Below, piece by piece: positions 16,105 through 19,602 of a DNA stretch of 19,602 nt. Source of the DNA: Giesbergeria sp. (GTDB lineage: Bacteria > Pseudomonadota > Gammaproteobacteria > Burkholderiales > Burkholderiaceae_C); assembly GCA_030690515.1 (NCBI GenBank), contig JAUYGP010000713.1, positions 1 through 19,602 on the forward strand, read 5' to 3'. The notes below the pieces were generated by a model. The model was not told the origin of the DNA. It did no database searches and was given only the letters and a program-made list of their open reading frames with translations. A program made the position numbers and the translations under genes. Position 1 is the first letter of the stretch. Each line of letters begins with the position of its first letter.

Positions 16105-17025
16105 ATGAAAATCCTGCCCACAGAATTCGACGGCCAAGCCATCCGCCGCGTGTACGACGAAAGCACCGAGACCTGGTGGTTCTCTGTAATTGACGTGGTG
16201 CAGGTGTTGACGCAACAGCCCGACGACCTGACCGCCCGCAAATATTGGAACCAACTCAAGCGTCGGCTTAGCACTGAAGGCAGTCAACTGGTGACAGCTT
16301 GTCACCAGTTGAAGATGCCCGCTGCCGATGGAAAGCAGCGTCTCACCGACGTTGCCACCGCCGAAACCTTGCTGCGCTTGGTGCAGTCCGTCCCCAGCCC
16401 CAAAGCCGAGCCCATCAAGCTCTGGCTGGCCAAGGTGGGCTATGAACGCATGCAGGAAATGGCCGACCCCGCCCTGTCGCTCGACCGTGCCCGCCACACC
16501 TGGCAGCAGCATGGTCGCAGCGACAAATGGATTCAGCAGCGCATGACCGGGCAGGAAACCCGCAACAAACTCACTGATTACTGGATCGAGCACGACATCA
16601 AGGCGGGCAGCGAGTTCGCCATCCTCACCAACATCATTCACCAGGAATGGGCGGGCCTGAGCGTGGCGCAGCACAAGGAGTTAAAGGGCCTGGCCAGCCA
16701 CAACCTGCGCGACCACATGAGCGAGGCCGAGCTGATCTTTACCGCCCTGGCCGAGCTATCGACCCGCCAGATTGCCGAGAGCGCGCAAGCCACTGGCATG
16801 GTCGAAAACACGACCGCCGCCAAGACCGGTGGCCGCATCGCGCGCCAGGCCCGCAACCAGCTGGAGAGCCAAACCGGCAAGTCGGTGGTGACAGGCGCCA
16901 ACTATCTGCCCCCCGCAGCGCCTAAAGCGCCTAAGTTGCCCAAGGCGGCAAAGGCAATAAAGGCAATAAAGGCGATAAAGGCAGCAAAACCGGCCCAGGT
17001 CAACAAAGCGCCCAAGAAGGCATAG
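16105..17025 (+). CDS. Bro-N/DinD-like (phage antirepressor-type) protein inserted in the cas operon
   Basis: A 306-residue protein that is not a standard type I-C component. Residues about 1-115 form a Bro-N domain (FDGQAIRRVYDE, WWFSVIDVVQVL). The conserved core QLVTACHQLK (61-70), TDVATAETLLRLVQSVPSPKAEP (81-103) and WLAKVGYERMQE follows. The C-terminal half (LRDHMSEAELIFTALAE, 201-217, to TGKSVVTGANYL, 257-268) matches the DinD-like part of the same widespread Bro/antirepressor family. A Lys/Ala/Pro-rich tail (271-306) extends beyond the usual end and looks like a nucleic-acid-binding tail. The ATG at 16105 is 17 nt after the cas7c stop with GGAGG in front, so it reads as an operon member; cas4 begins 51 nt later. 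E. coli DinD inhibits RecA; a role here in regulation, DNA repair or spacer acquisition is inference only. Confidence 0.85.
   Translation: MKILPTEFDGQAIRRVYDESTETWWFSVIDVVQVLTQQPDDLTARKYWNQLKRRLSTEGSQLVTACHQLKMPAADGKQRLTDVATAETLLRLVQSVPSPKAEPIKLWLAKVGYERMQEMADPALSLDRARHTWQQHGRSDKWIQQRMTGQETRNKLTDYWIEHDIKAGSEFAILTNIIHQEWAGLSVAQHKELKGLASHNLRDHMSEAELIFTALAELSTRQIAESAQATGMVENTTAAKTGGRIARQARNQLESQTGKSVVTGANYLPPAAPKAPKLPKAAKAIKAIKAIKAAKPAQVNKAPKKA
16284..16312. repeat. Perfect 13-bp inverted repeat with 3-nt loop inside the Bro-N gene
   Basis: TCAACTGGTGACA (16284-16296), GCT, and TGTCACCAGTTGA (16300-16312) are exact reverse complements. The site encodes the family-conserved residues QLVT-A-CHQL. 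As DNA it is a possible operator for a dimeric protein; as mRNA it is a stable hairpin. Confidence 0.9.
16942..16986 (+). repeat. Five tandem 9-bp repeats encoding the KA(I/A) tail
   Basis: Five in-frame units of AAGGCNNNA-type sequence (two identical AAGGCAATA units, plus AAGGCGGCA, AAGGCGATA and AAGGCAGCA) encode residues 280-294 of the Bro-N protein. Three units use the ATA isoleucine codon, which is rare in this GC-rich sequence. The array suggests recent slippage expansion. Confidence 0.85.
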
Positions 17026-17076
17026 GGCATAGAGCGCAGCGCAACCTCACTCACTTACTCACACCAGGAACCGCCC

Positions 17077-17730
17077 GTGGTTGATGACGAAGCCGCCGCC
17101 GTCGAACCCATCCCCCTGTCTGCCCTGCAGCACTGGCAATACTGCCCGCGCCAGTGTGGCCTGATCCACCTGGAGCAGGTGTTTGACGACAACGTGCACA
17201 CCCTGCGCGGCCAGGCGGTACATGCGCGGGCTGACCAGCCGGGCGTGGAGACCGCCAAGGGCGTGCGTGTGGAACGCGCCCTGCCGCTGTGGCACGACGC
17301 GCTGGGCCTGATCGGCAAGGCCGACGTGGTCGAATTTTTGGCGGGTGGCGTGCCCTACCCCGTGGAATACAAACACGGCAGCCGCAACAAGGCGGCCGAT
17401 ATTGCCGCGTGTGACGACCTGCAACTGGCCGCGCAGGCCCTGTGCCTGGAGGCGATGCTGAGCAAGCCCGTTCACGAAGGTGCCCTGTACTACGCCAGCT
17501 CCAAACGGCGCCGGGTGGTGCCCATCACGGCGCAGCTGCGTGCCGACGTAGCGAACACGGCCGATGCCGTGCGCCAGATGTTGGCCAGCGGCCAATTGCC
17601 ACCCCCGCTGGGGCCGGAACAGGCGGCCAGGCGGTGCAAGGCCTGCTCACTGATAGACCGCTGCCAGCCGCACGCCACCCATGCCGGTGTGGCCGCCGCC
17701 CGTGCAGCGCTGTTTGACCCCGCCGCATAG
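17077..17730 (+). CDS. cas4: Type I-C Cas4, Fe-S exonuclease of spacer acquisition
   Basis: RecB-like nuclease that trims prespacers and selects those with a PAM, working with Cas1-Cas2. The protein has 217 residues. The Fe-S cluster ligands are C23 (with C27 close by in YCPRQC) and C187, C190 and C196 (CKACSLIDRC). Nuclease motifs are H49, D83 (GKADVVEF), E97 and K99 (VEYKHG), and the Q116 region (DDLQLAAQALCLE). The start is GTG at 17077, 8 nt after AGGAA; no better upstream start exists between it and the Bro-N stop. All catalytic residues are present. It lies 36 nt before cas1. Confidence 0.95.
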   Translation: MVDDEAAAVEPIPLSALQHWQYCPRQCGLIHLEQVFDDNVHTLRGQAVHARADQPGVETAKGVRVERALPLWHDALGLIGKADVVEFLAGGVPYPVEYKHGSRNKAADIAACDDLQLAAQALCLEAMLSKPVHEGALYYASSKRRRVVPITAQLRADVANTADAVRQMLASGQLPPPLGPEQAARRCKACSLIDRCQPHATHAGVAAARAALFDPAA

Positions 17731-17766
17731 CGGTATCCGCCCAGCAGTCTGCCAGAACGCCACACC

Positions 17767-18795
17767 ATGCAACTCCTCAACACTCTCTACATCACCACGG
17801 CCGACACTTATTTGCGGCTGGACAATGACACCTTGCGGGTCGAGGTAGACCGCGAAACCCGGCTGCGCGTGCCGCTGCACCACCTCAGCTCCGTGGTGTG
17901 TTTCGGGCATATCAACCTGTCGGCCCCACTCATGCACCGGCTGGCAGAAAGCAGCATAGCGCTGGTGCTGCTGGATGACAATGGCCGCTTCAAAGCAAGG
18001 CTGGAAGGTGCCGTCAGCGGCAATGTGTTGCTGCGCCAGGCCCAGTTTCAGCGTGTGGCCGATGCCGCCTTCACCCTGGACATGGCCCGTGCCAGTGTGG
18101 CGGGCAAGATCAAAAACACCCGGCAGGTGTTGCAGCGCGGCGCCCGCGAAGCCAAGTCAGAGGATGAAACCAAGGTTTTAGCGCGCCTGGCTGATGACCT
18201 GGCCGCCAGCCTGCGCGCCTTACCCAGCGTGCCTGATCTAGACAGCCTGCGCGGTGTGGAAGGTGAGGCTGCGCGCCAATACTTCAGCGGCTTGAACCTG
18301 CTGGTGCGCCCCGACCAGCGCGCCGCCTTTGCCATGAACGGGCGCACACGCCGCCCACCGCGAGACCGTTTCAACGCCATGCTGTCGTTCTTGTACGCCA
18401 TGTGGATGAACGACTGCCGCAGCGCGCTGGAATCGGCCGGGCTTGACCCGCAAGTGGGCTTCTTGCACGCCCTGCGGCCGGGCCGCGCTGCGTTGGCGCT
18501 GGATTTGATGGAAGAGTTTCGCCCGTGGGCCGATCGCTTGGCGCTCACGCTCATCAACCGGGGCCAACTGACGGCCGACGACTTTGTGCTTCGCGAAGGT
18601 GGCGGGGTGTCTTTGGAGCCTGACGCGCGCAAGGCGGTAGTGGTGGCTTACCAAGAGCGTAAAAAGGACGAGATCAATCACCCCCTGCTGGCGCAAACGG
18701 TACCCCTTGGCCTTGTGCCAATGGTGCAGGCGCGTTTGTTGGCGCGCGCGCTGCGCGAAGACGGCTCTCCCTATGTGCCCTTCGTGGCGAAGTAG
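17767..18795 (+). CDS. cas1: Type I-C Cas1 integrase
   Basis: Metal-dependent integrase that inserts new spacers at the leader end of the array, as a complex with Cas2. The 342-residue length is normal. The N-terminal beta domain (about 1-90) has the I-C-type start LLNTLYITTADTYLRLDNDTL. The helical catalytic domain carries E165 (GVEGEAARQYF), H234 (FLHALRPGR) and the acidic residues D246/E249/E250 (LALDLMEEFRP), which form the metal site. It reads as intact. Translation starts at ATG 17767, 36 nt after the cas4 stop; cas2 follows after 9 nt. Confidence 0.96.
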   Translation: MQLLNTLYITTADTYLRLDNDTLRVEVDRETRLRVPLHHLSSVVCFGHINLSAPLMHRLAESSIALVLLDDNGRFKARLEGAVSGNVLLRQAQFQRVADAAFTLDMARASVAGKIKNTRQVLQRGAREAKSEDETKVLARLADDLAASLRALPSVPDLDSLRGVEGEAARQYFSGLNLLVRPDQRAAFAMNGRTRRPPRDRFNAMLSFLYAMWMNDCRSALESAGLDPQVGFLHALRPGRAALALDLMEEFRPWADRLALTLINRGQLTADDFVLREGGGVSLEPDARKAVVVAYQERKKDEINHPLLAQTVPLGLVPMVQARLLARALREDGSPYVPFVAK

Positions 18796-18804
18796 GAGCG
18801 AATC

Positions 18805-19095
18805 ATGCTGGTACTGGTTTGTTATGACGTGAGCACCGAGACAAAGTCGGGCCGCCGCCGCTTGCGCCGGGTCGCGCGGGTGTGTGAAAGCACCGGGCAA
18901 CGGGTACAAAAGTCAGTGTTTGAATGCCAGCTGGATGTGGCGAAATTTGAAACCCTGGAGCGCGAGTTGCTGGCAGAAATTGACCCCACCATGGATTGCC
19001 TTCGGCTGTATCGCATCCCTGGCACGCGCGGGTTTGAGGTGATCGAGCACGGCACGTTCAAAGCGATTGATTTTGATGGGCCGTTAGTGCTTTAA
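18805..19095 (+). CDS. cas2: Type I-C Cas2
   Basis: Small ferredoxin-fold protein of 96 residues that dimerises and bridges two Cas1 dimers in the integration complex. The first strand VLVCYDVS carries the conserved D8; RRRLRRVARVCESTGQRVQKSVFEC is the typical Cas2 helix-strand region, and the sequence ends with RLYRIPGTRGFEVIEHG. The ATG at 18805 has GGAG 5 nt upstream. It is the last cas gene; leader and array follow directly. Confidence 0.96.
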   Translation: MLVLVCYDVSTETKSGRRRLRRVARVCESTGQRVQKSVFECQLDVAKFETLERELLAEIDPTMDCLRLYRIPGTRGFEVIEHGTFKAIDFDGPLVL

Positions 19096-19322
19096 AAGCT
19101 AGTTCTGCGCCAGGATAGCTGACCATGTCATGCTATCGTCACCCACGCGAACCCAAAGTGATGGCGTACAGCTATAGAGGTTCGCGCGCTTCAAAGCGCC
19201 TTGTTTTTATTCGGTTTTTTCATTTTTCGACCGTGTCCATTGATGCAAATACTTCATTCCATCGGCACGTTCGCGGAAGTGCTAGAAAAAATCGTTGACC
19301 AGCATAGGTTTGCATGTGAAGT
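19096..19322 (+). other. CRISPR leader region
   Basis: These 227 bp between cas2 and the first repeat contain no credible gene. The second half is AT-rich with long T-runs (19201-19228) and an A-run (19287-19291), unlike the flanking coding DNA; this is usual for leaders that carry the array promoter and integration signals. I could not identify a convincing -35/-10 pair or an IHF site by eye. Confidence 0.7.
19186..19209 (+). terminator. Candidate intrinsic terminator of the cas operon
   Basis: GCGCT (19186-19190), loop TCAA, and AGCGC (19195-19199) form a short perfect stem, followed by CTTGTTTTTAT. It is 90 bp after the cas2 stop. The stem is short but the T-tract is good. It would separate cas mRNA from array transcription. 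Confidence 0.4.
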
Positions 19323-19602
19323 GATTCGCCCGCCAGCAATGGCGGGCGCGGATTGAAACATCGGTATGGATCAAATGCTTCGCAGTGCCATCGATTCGCC
19401 CGCCAGCAATGGCGGGCGCGGATTGAAACCGGTTGAGGATCGGCACATGATCACGCTGATTACGATTCGCCCGCCAGCAATGGCGGGCGCGGATTGAAAC
19501 GATGGCTACATCCGCCACGTTCGTCAAGCGGGCTGATTCGCCCGCCAGCAATGGCGGGCGCGGATTGAAACCGGTTGATCCTCCGGTTGTAAATCCAGAG
19601 CC
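19323..19602 (+). CRISPR. Type I-C CRISPR array, four repeats visible, continues beyond the window
   Basis: Four identical 37-bp repeats lie at 19323-19359, 19393-19429, 19464-19500 and 19535-19571. The spacers are 19360-19392 (33 bp), 19430-19463 (34 bp) and 19501-19534 (34 bp); a fourth starts at 19572 and is cut at 31 bp. Each repeat begins GATT, then has a perfect 9-bp stem CGCCCGCCA/TGGCGGGCG closed by a GCAA loop, then an 11-nt tail CGGATTGAAAC. The ATTGAAAC end and the cas-side leader both put transcription on the plus strand. The 11-nt tail equals the 5' crRNA handle known for Cas5c processing. There are no degenerate repeats, as expected at the leader end. Confidence 0.98.

Noticed and set aside
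19282..19551. A minus-strand frame across the CRISPR array
   Set aside because: Its product is just translated repeats (recurring RARHCWRAN-like strings); this is a known type of false gene call.
1..19602. Insertion sequences, tRNA genes or attachment sites that would mark the CRISPR locus as an island
   Set aside because: No transposase or integrase, no tRNA-like cloverleaf and no direct-repeat pair flanking the cas genes could be recognised by eye; the right border lies outside the window.

Overview
The window looks like chromosomal DNA of a GC-rich betaproteobacterium. The best guess is the family Comamonadaceae (Acidovorax-like), from the fdsGBA gene order, the codon bias and the short palindromic intergenic repeats. 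This is inference; no rRNA or other taxonomic marker is present. It has two functional halves, which are transcribed away from each other at about 10.2-10.4 kb.

Left half (1-10196, all minus strand). A formate-oxidation cluster reads right to left: a LysR regulator (6479-7456), an OFA-family oxalate/formate-type MFS transporter (4694-6367), then fdsG (4039-4542), fdsB (2495-4042) and fdsA (from 2298, running off the left edge). These genes encode the soluble, molybdenum-dependent, NAD-linked formate dehydrogenase. FdsA carries the Mo-binding Cys and most Fe-S clusters, FdsB the FMN/NAD site, and FdsG a [2Fe-2S] cluster. Further right lie a YjdM/PhnA-type zinc-ribbon protein (7633-7986) and an XPD-like Fe-S helicase, DinG (8022-10196).

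Right half (10405-19602, plus strand). This is a complete type I-C CRISPR-Cas locus: cas3, cas5c, cas8c, cas7c, an extra gene, cas4, cas1, cas2, leader and array. Genes overlap by ATGA or are closely spaced, so one operon is likely. A small-subunit gene, cas11c, is hidden inside the 3' end of cas8c (14700-15092) behind its own strong ribosome binding site. Four identical 37-bp repeats with 33-34-bp spacers start at 19323, and the array continues past the window edge. The repeat forms a 9-bp hairpin with a GCAA tetraloop and leaves exactly 11 nt 3' of the stem, which fits Cas5c processing.

The most unusual feature is the extra gene at 16105-17025. It encodes a Bro-N/DinD-like (phage antirepressor-type) protein placed between interference (cas7) and adaptation (cas4-cas1-cas2) genes. 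It has a perfect 13-bp palindrome inside its conserved core and a histone-like Lys/Ala tail built on 9-bp tandem repeats. Other points of interest are a charged linker in Cas7 that seems to derive from a dispersed repeat also present between genes on the left side, and a degenerate LexA-like site in the AT-rich dinG/cas3 divergent promoter region.
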